The notes: a model not told the origin generated them from the letters alone. 64,000 bases of DNA from Vibrio sp. RE88 (GCF_013113835.1 NZ_VTYQ01000001.1:620001-684000); one strand, 5' to 3'. Shown: positions 29,935 to 38,795, counted from the first letter of the stretch. Made by a program: numbers and translations.

Positions 29935-30234
29935 ATGATCAATAAGCGATTCTTTAAAACGAAAGATGAAGTAGAAGTGACGTTCGAACTTGCTGCAGAA
30001 CAAGTTGGACAGTCAGTGGCTATCGTAGCGGATTTTCTGGATTGGCAGCCAACCGAAATGAAGAAGGTGGCTAAGAGTAAATCCTACAAGTTTAAAACGC
30101 GTCTGCCGAAAGACAGCGAATTTGAGTTTCGTTATCTGGTTGATAACGAGAAGTGGATAAATGACCCGAATGCGGACCAATATCAGCCAAACGGTTTTGG
30201 CTCAGATAATGGCTTGGTTTCCACCTATCAGTAA
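29935..30234 (+). CDS. Isoamylase early-set (CBM48-like) domain protein
   Basis: A 99-residue single immunoglobulin-like domain: KDEVEVTFELAAEQVG, ADFLDWQPTEMKK, and FEFRYLVDNEKWINDPNADQY, the signature of the glycogen-binding early-set domain. GGAG lies 7 bases before the chosen ATG at 29935; an upstream Met is less likely. The family is found as free-standing small proteins in marine gamma-proteobacteria. Glycogen binding is inferred. Confidence 0.82.
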   Translation: MINKRFFKTKDEVEVTFELAAEQVGQSVAIVADFLDWQPTEMKKVAKSKSYKFKTRLPKDSEFEFRYLVDNEKWINDPNADQYQPNGFGSDNGLVSTYQ

Positions 30235-30286
30235 TCTGAATGCATGTGAAAGTGGGTGATTACTATCAACCATGAGTCATATTTAC

Positions 30287-30309
30287 AAAGGCGCGTTTGC
30301 GCCTTTTTT
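30287..30309 (+). terminator. Rho-independent terminator
   Basis: AAAGGCGC and GCGCCTTT pair around GTTT, followed by a T-run. Confidence 0.9.
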
Positions 30310-30397
30310 GATCCAAACCTGACATTCCATAGGTGACAAGCTAGGCATAAATTCGTACCCTTAGGCCTTTCTAAAAATCAAGCTATAAGGTCAAACT

Positions 30398-31705
30398 GTG
30401 CAATCCAAAAGATTGACGTCTCGCTTTCGAGAACTCTCCAAGTCGAGAAAAATGATGCTTTTGAGCCTTCCTGTTGTTGCCGCATTGGTTTTATCTGCAA
30501 CAAACAAAAGCAACCAGTATCAGCGCACTATTGATCTTTCGCTTCCTGAATCCAGCATTGTGAATGACTTGCTTACTGACGTTGAAGTTGTTCATGATAT
30601 GCCAAACTACGAGTACGTGATTCAGAAAGGCGACAATCTGAGTTCCATTTTCAGCCAGCTGGGCTTTGGTTACAGTGAACTGATGAAGATTATGGAAACG
30701 GATCTTAACTATCTTGCGCTGGATACATTAAAACCGGGAAATACCCTAAGATTTTGGCGAGATGCTGAAACTAAGAACTTAGCCAAAATGGAGCTTGAGT
30801 TCAGCATTGTGGAACGCGCCGTTTATAAGCGCCACGATGATGGTAGCTATACGTTTGAGGATGTGAAGATCCCCGGCACCTGGAAAGAGCAGGCGTTAGT
30901 GGGAGAAATCGCAGGCAGCTTCTCTCAATCTCTGCACCGATTGGGGCTGGGAAGTAGTGAGAACGAACAGATCGTATCGCTGCTCAAAGACAAGCTCAAC
31001 TTTGCCCGCGATCTCCGTGCTGGTGATGTGTTTGAAGTGGTGTTATCGAAGCAATATGTTGGCGAGCAACTAACGGGTAACAAAGAGCTTCAAGCGGTGA
31101 AAATCTATAACCGCGGTAAAGAAGTGACGGCTTACCTCCACTCTGATGGCCAGTACTACGATAAGAATGGTAATAGCCTGCAACGCGCATTCCAACGTAA
31201 ACCGATTAATGCGAATTACCGACTAAGTTCCAACTTTAACCCAACGCGGAAACACCCAGTCACTGGACGAATTGCACCGCACAATGGCACGGACTGGGCT
31301 GCGCCAACAGGCACGCCGATTGTGTCAACTGGTGATGGTGTGGTTGTCATGACACGCAAACACCCATATGCGGGTAACTATGTTGTGATTCAGCACGGTA
31401 GCCGATACAAAACGCGTTATCTTCATTTGAGTAAAATCCTTGTTCGAAAAGGGCAGAAAGTATCACGTGGTGAAAGAATTGGTTTATCTGGTGCAACTGG
31501 TCGTGTGACCGGTCCTCATATTCACTATGAGTTGATCGACCGTGGCAGGCCTGTTAATGCAATGACGGCTAATATACCAATGGCGAGTTCTGTTCCAAAA
31601 AGTGAAATGACCGCATTTAAGGTGCGTCGAGATGAACTTGATGCGATGTTGCGACAGCAAGAAATTCAACTTGCTAAGCAAGGCGAGCCCGAAACCACAG
31701 GCTAA
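30398..31705 (+). CDS. M23 peptidoglycan endopeptidase (MepM/Shy-like)
   Basis: A 435-residue envelope protein with a GTG start; AAGG precedes it. It has a single N-terminal transmembrane anchor (residues 20-36), an OapA/LysM-like region (VIQKGDNLSSIFSQLGF), and a C-terminal LytM domain. That domain carries the zinc motif HNGTDWAAPTGTPI (HxxxD) and HIHYEL (HxH) near residues 300 and 380. It cuts D,D cross-links to allow wall growth. Vibrio has several paralogues (ShyA, ShyB, ShyC); the small size and single LysM leave the paralogue open, and I saw no clear Zur box. Confidence 0.88.
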   Translation: MQSKRLTSRFRELSKSRKMMLLSLPVVAALVLSATNKSNQYQRTIDLSLPESSIVNDLLTDVEVVHDMPNYEYVIQKGDNLSSIFSQLGFGYSELMKIMETDLNYLALDTLKPGNTLRFWRDAETKNLAKMELEFSIVERAVYKRHDDGSYTFEDVKIPGTWKEQALVGEIAGSFSQSLHRLGLGSSENEQIVSLLKDKLNFARDLRAGDVFEVVLSKQYVGEQLTGNKELQAVKIYNRGKEVTAYLHSDGQYYDKNGNSLQRAFQRKPINANYRLSSNFNPTRKHPVTGRIAPHNGTDWAAPTGTPIVSTGDGVVVMTRKHPYAGNYVVIQHGSRYKTRYLHLSKILVRKGQKVSRGERIGLSGATGRVTGPHIHYELIDRGRPVNAMTANIPMASSVPKSEMTAFKVRRDELDAMLRQQEIQLAKQGEPETTG

Positions 31706-31723
31706 CCGTGAACATATCTAAAC

Positions 31724-31749
31724 AAAAAGCTCCTTCGGGAGCTTTTTTT
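31724..31749 (+). terminator. Rho-independent terminator
   Basis: AAAAAGCTCC and GGAGCTTTTT pair around the stable TTCG tetraloop, followed by T residues. Confidence 0.93.
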
Positions 31750-31855
31750 GTCTGTGACACACGCAAAGGCTGCATTACATAAATGTCATCATGTTGCATT
31801 GAAAAGGTGATCAAGTCGAAACAAATGTAAATCGCTAATCAATAAAATTCACAAA

Positions 31856-31869
31856 TTGATTTCCATCAA
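31856..31869. promoter_or_regulatory. FNR/CRP-family box upstream of ompW
   Basis: TTGAT-TTCC-ATCAA is a perfect match to the FNR consensus (TTGAT-N4-ATCAA), 96 bases before the ompW start. FNR control of ompW is established in E. coli. Spacing to a possible -10 (TGATAA near 31888) would suit class II activation. Confidence 0.75.
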
Positions 31870-31964
31870 AAGAGTAGGGTCTTTGTGTGATAACTTGCAC
31901 GCCACAATAAATAAGATTCCCTCAATCATTAATTAAAAGAAAGCCCTACGTAAGGAAATCAACA

Positions 31965-32612
31965 ATGAAAAAAACAGTATGTGGTTTGGCAGTCGTTGCT
32001 GCCCTTGTTTCCGGTAATGTTCTAGCTCACCAAGAAGGTGATTTTATTGTCCGCGCGGGTATCGCAACCGTAGCGCCAAATGACAGCAGTGGTGACGTAC
32101 TAAATAACGCAGGCTCTGAGTTCGGTGTGGACTCCAACACTCAGCTTGGCCTGACTTTTGGTTATATGTTGACTGACAACATCAGCTTAGAAGTACTTGC
32201 TGCGACCCCTTTCTCGCACAAAATTTCAACTAACTTTGGTAACTTAGGTGATATTGCTGAGACAAAGCATCTGCCACCAACTTTTATGGTTCAGTACTAC
32301 TTCGGTGACGCGAGCAGCGAGATTCGTCCTTATGTTGGTGCAGGTATCAACTACACAGTTTTCTTTGATGAAGAGCTAAATGGTACAGGTACTGGTGCGG
32401 GCTTGAGCGATCTTTCGTTAGATGATTCTTGGGGCCTTGCTGCAAACCTTGGTGTGGACTACATGCTTAACGAAGACTGGTTCCTGAACGCTTCTGTCTG
32501 GTATGCCGATATTGATACAACAGCGACGTATAAAGCTGGTTCTACTGAGTACTCAACAGACGTACAAATCGACCCATGGGTATTTATGATCGGTGGCGGT
32601 TACAAGTTCTAA
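31965..32612 (+). CDS. ompW: Outer membrane protein OmpW
   Basis: A 215-residue 8-stranded beta-barrel. Signal peptide ends near GNVLAHQEGD. It has the OmpW features FIVRAGIATVAPNDSSG, LGLTFGYMLTDNISLEVLAATPFSHKI (given here as its two conserved halves), and a C-terminal Phe (IGGGYKF) typical of outer membrane barrels. AAGGAA precedes the ATG. The barrel gives a narrow hydrophobic channel; expression follows oxygen and salinity in Vibrio and E. coli. An FNR box lies upstream. Confidence 0.93.
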   Translation: MKKTVCGLAVVAALVSGNVLAHQEGDFIVRAGIATVAPNDSSGDVLNNAGSEFGVDSNTQLGLTFGYMLTDNISLEVLAATPFSHKISTNFGNLGDIAETKHLPPTFMVQYYFGDASSEIRPYVGAGINYTVFFDEELNGTGTGAGLSDLSLDDSWGLAANLGVDYMLNEDWFLNASVWYADIDTTATYKAGSTEYSTDVQIDPWVFMIGGGYKF

Positions 32613-32648
32613 TGACTGGTTCGACATAATAAGTTGAATGGTTTATGC

Positions 32649-32679
32649 AAAGCCAGTGATGCAAATCACTGGCTTTTTT
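32649..32679. terminator. Bidirectional rho-independent terminator
   Basis: A 12-bp perfect stem (AAAGCCAGTGAT and its complement) with GCAA loop and T-run lies between ompW and the convergent thioesterase gene. Confidence 0.93.
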
Positions 32680-32687
32680 AGTCGTGA

Positions 32688-33164
32688 TTATCGACCTTCA
32701 AACCACTCATTAGGGACTTTGACGGCTACAACCCGGCTTTGACAGCAAAGTGTGTTACCAGAAAACAGTTCGCATTGGAGCTCTATTTTGTTGTCTTTCG
32801 CATCAATGATAGAAGCGATAAGTTGAACGTCATCGTCTATGGGAACCGGTCTGAGGAATTTGACATCCAAACTTCCGGTTGCAAACCAAATCATTTCTCC
32901 TGTTCCTATTTCTCTGCCTTGCATCTCATAGCCTTTCGCTATGGCGGTGCAGACACAGTGGCAATCAATGATGGTTGAGATGATCCCACCATTGAGGAAA
33001 TGCAAAGGGCCGGCACTGTGATGAGCAGAAGGAGTGAAAGTACAGACAGACTCATTGTCTCCATTCCAGTAGCTTTTGATTTGTAGCCCCATCGCATTTT
33101 CGGCTCCACAGCCAAAACAATGGTTATTGGGAATCTGTTCCTGAAAGGCGTTGTTCTGCTCCAT
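32688..33164 (-). CDS. PaaI-type hotdog thioesterase
   Basis: A 158-residue hotdog-fold protein. The start at 33164 has AGGAG 5 bases upstream. Motifs are NHCFGCGAENAMGLQIKSYW, and HHSAGPLHFLNGGIISTIIDCHCVCTAI with the helix-facing Asp, then LDVKFLRPVPIDDDVQL. The family hydrolyses acyl-CoA thioesters. The Cys-rich N-terminus (CFGCG) is common in one thioesterase subgroup. The gene stands 56 bases after the kinase-like gene on the same strand and may share its transcript. Confidence 0.82.
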   Translation of the reverse strand: MEQNNAFQEQIPNNHCFGCGAENAMGLQIKSYWNGDNESVCTFTPSAHHSAGPLHFLNGGIISTIIDCHCVCTAIAKGYEMQGREIGTGEMIWFATGSLDVKFLRPVPIDDDVQLIASIIDAKDNKIELQCELFSGNTLCCQSRVVAVKVPNEWFEGR

Positions 33165-33219
33165 ACCGGCTCCTGAGACGTTAGTATTTTTAGATTTCAA
33201 AGAGTTATACACAGTCTAG

Positions 33220-33741
33220 TTAAGCAGGAGATGACCAGACTTCAAGCTTATCTAGCAATTCTGTGAAGGCTTGCTCAATGCTTTTTCCTGCGGTATCAAT
33301 TCTGATGACGTCATCAGGCCATGCTTCATAGTGGCGGTTTTCAACCTGTTCCCAATTTGGCAAGACAAGGTTTTTAACCGTGTTAGGTCGTGTTTGAACA
33401 CGATGTTTATGCTCTTCTTTATCCGAGCACCAAATTTCAATGTCGACAAAGCGGGCGTCTACACTGGTGGCGACATCACGCCATTCACGTCGTGTGAGTT
33501 GTATAGGGTTACAAGAGTCTGCAATCGCGCTAATACCTAGTCGAAGGTTGTCTTCAATGATTCTGTAGCTGAGCCGATAGCCTTCGCCTTCTACTTTAAA
33601 GCTACATAGGTCTCGCAAGCCTTGTTCGACAGTATCAATACGCACATACATTGATGATGTATGTTGTGCGAGGCGCTGAGCGAGTGTTGATTTACCAGAA
33701 GCTGGTAATCCAGAAAAGATGTATAAAATTGGACGGTTCAA
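33220..33741 (-). CDS. P-loop kinase (AAA_33/zeta-toxin-like)
   Basis: A 173-residue protein with Walker A SGLPASGKST, a strand ending RIDTVEQGLRD, DSCNPIQLTRREW (Walker-B-like) and the lid arginines HRVQTRP. This is the small-molecule or RNA kinase fold found in AAA_33 and APS-kinase-like proteins. The substrate is unknown. It lies 33 bases after a nucleotidyltransferase-like gene on the same strand, suggesting a functional pair. Confidence 0.75.
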   Translation of the reverse strand: MNRPILYIFSGLPASGKSTLAQRLAQHTSSMYVRIDTVEQGLRDLCSFKVEGEGYRLSYRIIEDNLRLGISAIADSCNPIQLTRREWRDVATSVDARFVDIEIWCSDKEEHKHRVQTRPNTVKNLVLPNWEQVENRHYEAWPDDVIRIDTAGKSIEQAFTELLDKLEVWSSPA

Positions 33742-33774
33742 AGAGTCTCCATACCAGTGTGGGACTGGACGTGC

Positions 33775-34338
33775 TTAAAGCTTGTTAGCCAGCTTCTTAA
33801 TGTAATCTTTTGCTAAGGTAGTGTCATCACGGCTGAGCCATTTGATGCAGTCGAATAACTCCCAAATAAGCCCTTGATCACCGCTAGTATACGCAGGGAA
33901 GTCTTTATGCTTGGGTGCTGGCGCATCAGTAAGGCGGGAGGTGACGATATCTGATTTATCAAATAGTACCTTATAAGGTTTTGAGAGCATGAAAGGTTCT
34001 TCAAGATCAAGACAGTGAATCTCAGCGCTGGTCATATCGTTGAAGATATACTTCTTGAAAAAAGCATGGTCATTGTGGAAGCCATCGAGACAGTAAAAGA
34101 TCTCTTTGTTGCTTTCAAATGCTCGGTAAGCCAGCTCCGATGTTCGATGGAAACCGTTGGTCGTGAAGACAATAACATCGGCATCAGAAACCCTGTCACC
34201 AGTCTCCGCAGCCAAGGAGCCTAGCAATACCGCAGCAAGAACATCTTCGTGGTCGATAAAAGCGTGATAGATCGAATCGACTAGGGCTTGTTGCAGCGGC
34301 AAGTGAGACAAGTTGAGTTGTGGCAGTGGCTGGGACAT
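33775..34338 (-). CDS. Nucleotidyltransferase-fold protein
   Basis: A 187-residue protein with the pol-beta-type active site LLGSLAAETGDRVSDADVIVF (GS plus D-x-D), then a partly helical C-terminal half containing IWELFDCIKWLSRDDTT. It resembles aminoglycoside or MNT-type nucleotidyltransferases. The acceptor is unknown. The P-loop kinase gene follows closely. Its own upstream region is a long AT-rich stretch shared with the divergent subtilase. Confidence 0.72.
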   Translation of the reverse strand: MSQPLPQLNLSHLPLQQALVDSIYHAFIDHEDVLAAVLLGSLAAETGDRVSDADVIVFTTNGFHRTSELAYRAFESNKEIFYCLDGFHNDHAFFKKYIFNDMTSAEIHCLDLEEPFMLSKPYKVLFDKSDIVTSRLTDAPAPKHKDFPAYTSGDQGLIWELFDCIKWLSRDDTTLAKDYIKKLANKL

Positions 34339-34800
34339 GTTTCTTACCTATTAGTAATGATGAAAATCTAAAATAAATTAATAATCGAATGAATACCACA
34401 ATGCCATACGTAGGTATTTTCCTAAGGCGCTAAATTTTCATGACTATAATTCCATTGTTTGTGGTTTTTAATGATATTAATGATATTTTCAGTATCTCAT
34501 AATAAATATTATCGTTAGCTTTTAATGAGTTATTTAATATTAATTTATTGAGTATTTGTGCATTGATATTCATTGCTTTAGAGATGTTTAAGTTTTTCAA
34601 TAAAAATAATGACTTAATATACATCGTGCGTTATATAAATGTTGATATTATTAATAGAATTTATCTCAAGTTTTGAGCGATAAATATCTCTCTTAGTGAG
34701 ATCTTAAACTCATTTAATTGATTTTGTGAATGATCTTAATTGAGTTGCATTTTATCTTTTGTGCGCTTTGTAAGCGTATAATTAAATAGGATGTAACAGA
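34339..34800. other. AT-rich divergent intergenic region
   Basis: No plausible gene in 462 bases of very low GC content. A TATAAT at 34777-34782 lies too near the subtilase ATG to be assigned safely. Promoters for both flanking genes are expected here. Confidence 0.5.
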
Positions 34801-36510
34801 ATGATAAACGGATATAAGCTTTCCGCGCTTGCTGTCGCTATGATGGCTTCAGCGTCGGTTTCAGTCAGCGTCAGTGCTGAACCAGTTCCAACAAACTCAC
34901 CTTTCATCAAAGATGTGAAAGGAAACATTGTTGAAGATTACTCGCCTAAGCCAGTTAAACCTTTCGCATTGTTCTCAATGCGTATGATGAGCAACCCGTC
35001 TGATGATCGTGGAGACTGGTTTAATGCTTCAGCAAATTACTCAAGCCTGCAGGGTGTGGGTGCCGATTATGTTTATGAATCACTACTGCCACCTTTAAAG
35101 CCACAGCCTGTGATTGTTGCGGTTCTTGACTCAGGTGTTGATGTTGACCATGAAGATCTGAAAAACAAACTTTGGACTAACGAAGACGAAATTCCAGGTA
35201 ACGGCATCGATGATGACGGCAACGGATATATCGATGACGTTCACGGTTGGAACTTCCTTGGTAACTCTCTGGGTGTCAATGTGGATCAAGACACGCTAGA
35301 AGTGACTCGTGAGTACAAAAAATACCTGAAGCTGAAAGAAGGTAATCACTGGATTCCGCGTAAGAAGCGTGAATACTACAAAGGCGTAGAAGCAGACTAT
35401 CTAGAATCAGTCGAATACAACCAGACTTCTCTTGACCAAGTGACGGCAGCGACTGAGCAAGCGAATCAGTACAAAGATCAAATCACTCAGCTAACGGATC
35501 ACAAAGACTTTACTGTCGACGGCCTACAAGTTTTACTTGAGCACTCAAACCCTGAAGTGGTCGAAGCCGCTAAAGGTCTGCTTGGCGTATTTGAATCTTG
35601 GTACTCATTCGATTACCTAGAATCGCGCAGAAGCCGTTACCAAGAGTCTCTAGACTACCACTACAACCTAGAGCTAGACACGCGTCGTGACATCGTGATG
35701 GATAACATTCACAACCCTTGGGAGAAGGGCTACGGTAACAATGATGTGAAAGGTCCTGTTGGTGCGCATGGTACTCACGTAGCAGGTATTATTGCCGCGG
35801 AACGTCGCAATGGTATTGGTATTGATGGCCTTGCTGATTACGCTCAAATCATGGCGGTACGTATGGTACCAAATGGTGACGAAAGGGATAAAGATATCGC
35901 TAACGCGGTTCGCTACGCTGTTGATAACGGTGCGAAGATCATCAACATGAGCTTTGGTAAGAGCTACTCGCCACGTAAGTACATCGTGGACCACGCATTC
36001 CGTTACGCAGCACGTAAAGGCGTACTGATTGTGCATTCTGCCGGTAACAGCCGCAACGATAACGATATCAAGCCAAGCTTCCCGAACCGTTTTGCTAAGC
36101 ACTCTTGGTCTAAGCCAATCTCAACATGGATGGACATCGGTGCATCAGCGAAATATGCGGATGACTCACTGGTTGCAAGCTTCAGTAACTTTGGTCAGGA
36201 GACGGTTGATGTCTTTGCTCCGGGTTACCGTGTTCTGTCTTCAACTCCAGACAACAACTACGCAGCTTACAGCGGCACAAGTATGGCAGCGCCAGTCGTT
36301 TCTGGTGTAGCTGCAATGGTATGGTCGCACTATCCAGACCTGTCTGCCGTTGAACTTAAAGAGCTGCTGAAGAGTAAAGCGCGTACTTACCCAGAACTAT
36401 TGGTTAAGAAGCCTTCTACTCCAGAAGAGCTTGTACCGTTCAGCACACTGTCAATCTCTGGTGGTGTTGTTGATGCGGAAGCGATTTTCGAAGAGCTAGA
36501 AAGTCGCTAA
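34801..36510 (+). CDS. Secreted subtilisin-family (S8) serine protease
   Basis: A 569-residue protein with signal peptide ending near VSVSVSA. The catalytic triad is Asp110 (AVLDSGVD), His323 (AHGTHVAG) and Ser494 (GTSMAAP). The Asp-His distance of about 213 residues is far longer than in classical subtilisins. The insert (about 140-310) starts with a Ca-binding-like GNGIDDDGNGYIDD segment and continues as helical, charged sequence (YKKYLKLKEGNHWIPRKKRE). This arrangement is seen in a subset of S8 peptidases of Bacteroidetes and Vibrio. No C-terminal PPC or PKD domain is present. A terminator follows. Confidence 0.92.
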   Translation: MINGYKLSALAVAMMASASVSVSVSAEPVPTNSPFIKDVKGNIVEDYSPKPVKPFALFSMRMMSNPSDDRGDWFNASANYSSLQGVGADYVYESLLPPLKPQPVIVAVLDSGVDVDHEDLKNKLWTNEDEIPGNGIDDDGNGYIDDVHGWNFLGNSLGVNVDQDTLEVTREYKKYLKLKEGNHWIPRKKREYYKGVEADYLESVEYNQTSLDQVTAATEQANQYKDQITQLTDHKDFTVDGLQVLLEHSNPEVVEAAKGLLGVFESWYSFDYLESRRSRYQESLDYHYNLELDTRRDIVMDNIHNPWEKGYGNNDVKGPVGAHGTHVAGIIAAERRNGIGIDGLADYAQIMAVRMVPNGDERDKDIANAVRYAVDNGAKIINMSFGKSYSPRKYIVDHAFRYAARKGVLIVHSAGNSRNDNDIKPSFPNRFAKHSWSKPISTWMDIGASAKYADDSLVASFSNFGQETVDVFAPGYRVLSSTPDNNYAAYSGTSMAAPVVSGVAAMVWSHYPDLSAVELKELLKSKARTYPELLVKKPSTPEELVPFSTLSISGGVVDAEAIFEELESR

Positions 36511-36530
36511 TAACTTAAACTGAAAATGCT

Positions 36531-36557
36531 AAGGGCTACCATTGGTAGCCCTTTTTT
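36531..36557. terminator. Bidirectional terminator
   Basis: GGGCTACC and GGTAGCCC pair around ATT, preceded by AA and followed by T6, between convergent subtilase and SDR genes. Confidence 0.93.
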
Positions 36558-36573
36558 ATTGCCTCATCGCGGA

Positions 36574-37287
36574 TCAACTATTCTCTAAGTCAATGACTTT
36601 ACAACGAATAGACAAGATTGACATTGCTGAACCTGCTGACAGGCTGCGGGCAAAATCTATCGCTTTTGCTAAGTCTTCAGGTTCGATTTTAAGTTCGTTT
36701 TTGATTCGTCCATCATTGGTCATATCTGTATCTACCACGCTTGGACATAAGCAACATACTTGAACATTGTGCGGCAGTAGTTCCTGATAGAGAGACTGGC
36801 TATAGCTTACCATTGCTGCTTTAGTGGCTGAGTAAGCCGCAATTTTTGGTACAGGAGATAGCCCTGCGGTCGACCCTAGATTATAGATTTCCCCGAACCC
36901 CTGTTGTTTCATTTTTTCTGCCACGCCATTACACACTGTAATGGTAGAAAGCAGGTTAACGTTCATTAACTCAGACAATTGCTCAAATGTCAGATCAATA
37001 TGGCCCGCTTTTAGGACGCCAGCACTGTTTACCAAGACATCAATGGATTCAAGCTGATCTAGAATCGTCTTAAAAGAATTCGCAGTAACTTCAGGTTGCG
37101 CGAAATCTAGACGGTGGGTTTCGATGCTGAGATGAGGAAACTCTTCACTTAACTCATCAAACACACGTTGGAGAGTTGCTTCTTGCTTTGCAATCAACAC
37201 TAAGTTGTAGCCTTGCTTAGCAAAGTAGTGCGATAGTGCTTTACCAATCCCTCGACTGGCACCTGTGATTAAAGCCGTTTTTGTCAT
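36574..37287 (-). CDS. Short-chain dehydrogenase/reductase
   Basis: A 237-residue Rossmann protein with the classical SDR set: ALITGASRGIGKAL (TGxxxGxG), VLVNSAGVLKAG (NxAG-like), catalytic Ser in NLGSTAGLSP and YSATKAAMVSYS (YxxxK). It is NAD(P)-dependent; the substrate is unknown. It converges with the subtilase, and upstream lies the cysteine-dioxygenase gene in the divergent direction. Confidence 0.87.
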   Translation of the reverse strand: MTKTALITGASRGIGKALSHYFAKQGYNLVLIAKQEATLQRVFDELSEEFPHLSIETHRLDFAQPEVTANSFKTILDQLESIDVLVNSAGVLKAGHIDLTFEQLSELMNVNLLSTITVCNGVAEKMKQQGFGEIYNLGSTAGLSPVPKIAAYSATKAAMVSYSQSLYQELLPHNVQVCCLCPSVVDTDMTNDGRIKNELKIEPEDLAKAIDFARSLSAGSAMSILSIRCKVIDLENS

Positions 37288-37383
37288 TGAACGATGTCCT
37301 GTTTTTGTTTGTGCATACTGTACAGCGATTCTCAGTGCGGCGTAAGCGATGTATCAGAGGTCGTAGCAGATTGTTAATTGATT

Positions 37384-37430
37384 CGATTTTATAAAGTAAT
37401 TCGTCCATTTGTTAATTACTTGTAAAATCG
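37384..37430. repeat. Imperfect long inverted repeat upstream of the thiol dioxygenase
   Basis: CGATTTTA (37384-37391) plus AGTAATT (37395-37401) pair with AATTACT (37414-37420) plus TAAAATCG (37423-37430). It sits in the 269-base divergent region between the SDR and dioxygenase genes. A regulatory site or hairpin is possible. Confidence 0.6.
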
Positions 37431-37556
37431 TGATGGCCTTCTACGAATGACATTTCTATATGACACTTTTTATGCAGCTAATTGTCTACTCATGCAACAT
37501 CTAAAGACAATTAGGCGTGCTTGCCAAAACATAACAGGATGTGTGAGGAGGACAAT

Positions 37557-38150
37557 TTGCGACACTCAGCGATAACTCAGGAGCAAGCTCCAGCACTGGC
37601 TGCGTTACTTGATAGCGACTACCGACTTAATTTTCAGGAGCTTATGGAGCAAATTAAGCTGTCTAACAAACCACTATCGCTTGCAACGATAAGATTCATA
37701 CTTGAAAACGTGGCTTTGAATGACACCGAAATAAAGGCATTAGCCAGCTTTGATGAAGACAGTTACTGTCGAAAGCGACTATTTAAAAATGACCACTGTG
37801 AAGTGCTCATCTTGAGTTGGCTAAATGGTCAGAGAAGCAAAATTCATGATCACTTAAATACCGCTTGTGGTGTGCGTGTGCTGCATGGTGAAGCGACAGA
37901 GACCTTATTTGAAATGGCAGCGAACGGTCATATTTACGCGTCTCAATCCTCCCATTACCAGCAAGGTAGCGTGACTGTCAGCAAAGACAACGATATTCAC
38001 CAGATATCCAATTTGCAGGCTGATGATGAGCCTCTGGTCACGCTGCATGTCTACTCTCCGCCGTTGCAACAGTTCCATTTGTACCAACTTGAAGGTGGTG
38101 AGCCAAAGCTTCTGGATTTGCAGCAAGATTCTTGGTTCTATGAAATTTGA
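37557..38150 (+). CDS. Cysteine dioxygenase-type thiol dioxygenase
   Basis: A 197-residue cupin. The start is a TTG at 37557 with GAGGAGG 5 bases before it; an in-frame ATG at 37539 would overlap that site and is less likely. The cupin iron site is KIHDHLNTACGVRVLHGEATET (HxH), with a later His in DIHQISN. YRLNFQELM precedes it. The enzyme would oxidise cysteine or a related thiol to the sulfinate. It is divergent from the SDR gene and followed by a strong terminator. Confidence 0.82.
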   Translation: MRHSAITQEQAPALAALLDSDYRLNFQELMEQIKLSNKPLSLATIRFILENVALNDTEIKALASFDEDSYCRKRLFKNDHCEVLILSWLNGQRSKIHDHLNTACGVRVLHGEATETLFEMAANGHIYASQSSHYQQGSVTVSKDNDIHQISNLQADDEPLVTLHVYSPPLQQFHLYQLEGGEPKLLDLQQDSWFYEI

Positions 38151-38171
38151 TATCAATCTGACGGCTAATGC

Positions 38172-38199
38172 AAAAGGCGAGCAATGTTGCTCGCCTTTT
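38172..38199. terminator. Bidirectional terminator
   Basis: A 13-bp perfect stem beginning AAAAGGCGAGCAA lies between the dioxygenase and the convergent XRE-cupin gene. Confidence 0.93.
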
Positions 38200-38204
38200 C
38201 ATTT

Positions 38205-38795
38205 CTACCGGTATTCTGAAATCAACATTGCTCGTGTATCTTCTTCCAGCGCTTCAAACATATGCGGTAAATCTCCAGGGTACGAAATGTAATCTCCTTC
38301 CTCTAGTTCATGAGGGTCCGATTGCAACCCGAGTTTCGCTCGGCCTTTGACAATAACCACATGCTCTACAACACCCGGGTGATGGGGTTCTGAGATAAAT
38401 GGCTGACCGGGTTTGACTTCAATCCAATAGATGTCGCGGCACGCATTCGCTGGGCTGGCTGCGAGTAACACGGCTTGGTAATCCTTTCGTTCTGAAAACA
38501 CGCTCACTCCTTTACCGTAGCGAATAACTTTGGTCGTTGGAGCTGGTGTTTCGATTAGACGAGAAAAAGGAATATCAAGGACAACGCAGATGGACCAGAG
38601 CGTCTCAATACTTGGGTTTCCAACACCATTTTCGAGTTGTGAGAGCGTCGATTTCGCGATGTTAGCGCGTCTTGCGACCTCAGCGATACTTAAGCCAGCA
38701 TTCAACCTTTCGGCATTAAGAGTGGCAGCGATTTGTTCGATTGGCGGTTTACTTTGGTCCACAACGCTCTCTCTGGTTAGTGTGTTTCCGTTCAT
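38205..38795 (-). CDS. XRE-family regulator with cupin effector domain
   Basis: A 196-residue protein with helix-turn-helix LSIAEVARRANIAKSTLSQLENG at about residues 36-58 (given as one continuous helix pair, ends abbreviated), and a C-terminal cupin with EPHHPGVVEHVVIVKGRA and GDYISYPGDLPH. Such regulators sense small metabolites. It is divergent from LysE and has three copies of a 12-base element in the shared region, one covering its own start codon at 38795. A start 6 codons upstream is also possible; neither has a clear SD. Confidence 0.85.
   Translation of the reverse strand: MNGNTLTRESVVDQSKPPIEQIAATLNAERLNAGLSIAEVARRANIAKSTLSQLENGVGNPSIETLWSICVVLDIPFSRLIETPAPTTKVIRYGKGVSVFSERKDYQAVLLAASPANACRDIYWIEVKPGQPFISEPHHPGVVEHVVIVKGRAKLGLQSDPHELEEGDYISYPGDLPHMFEALEEDTRAMLISEYR

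Noticed and set aside
30311..30397. Zur box before the M23 endopeptidase
   Set aside because: Looked for because ShyB-type paralogues are zinc-regulated, but no convincing Zur palindrome was found in this gap.
34430..34624. 64-codon minus-strand frame in the AT-rich gap before the subtilase
   Set aside because: Composed almost only of Ile, Asn, Lys and Leu from AT-rich DNA, with no SD.
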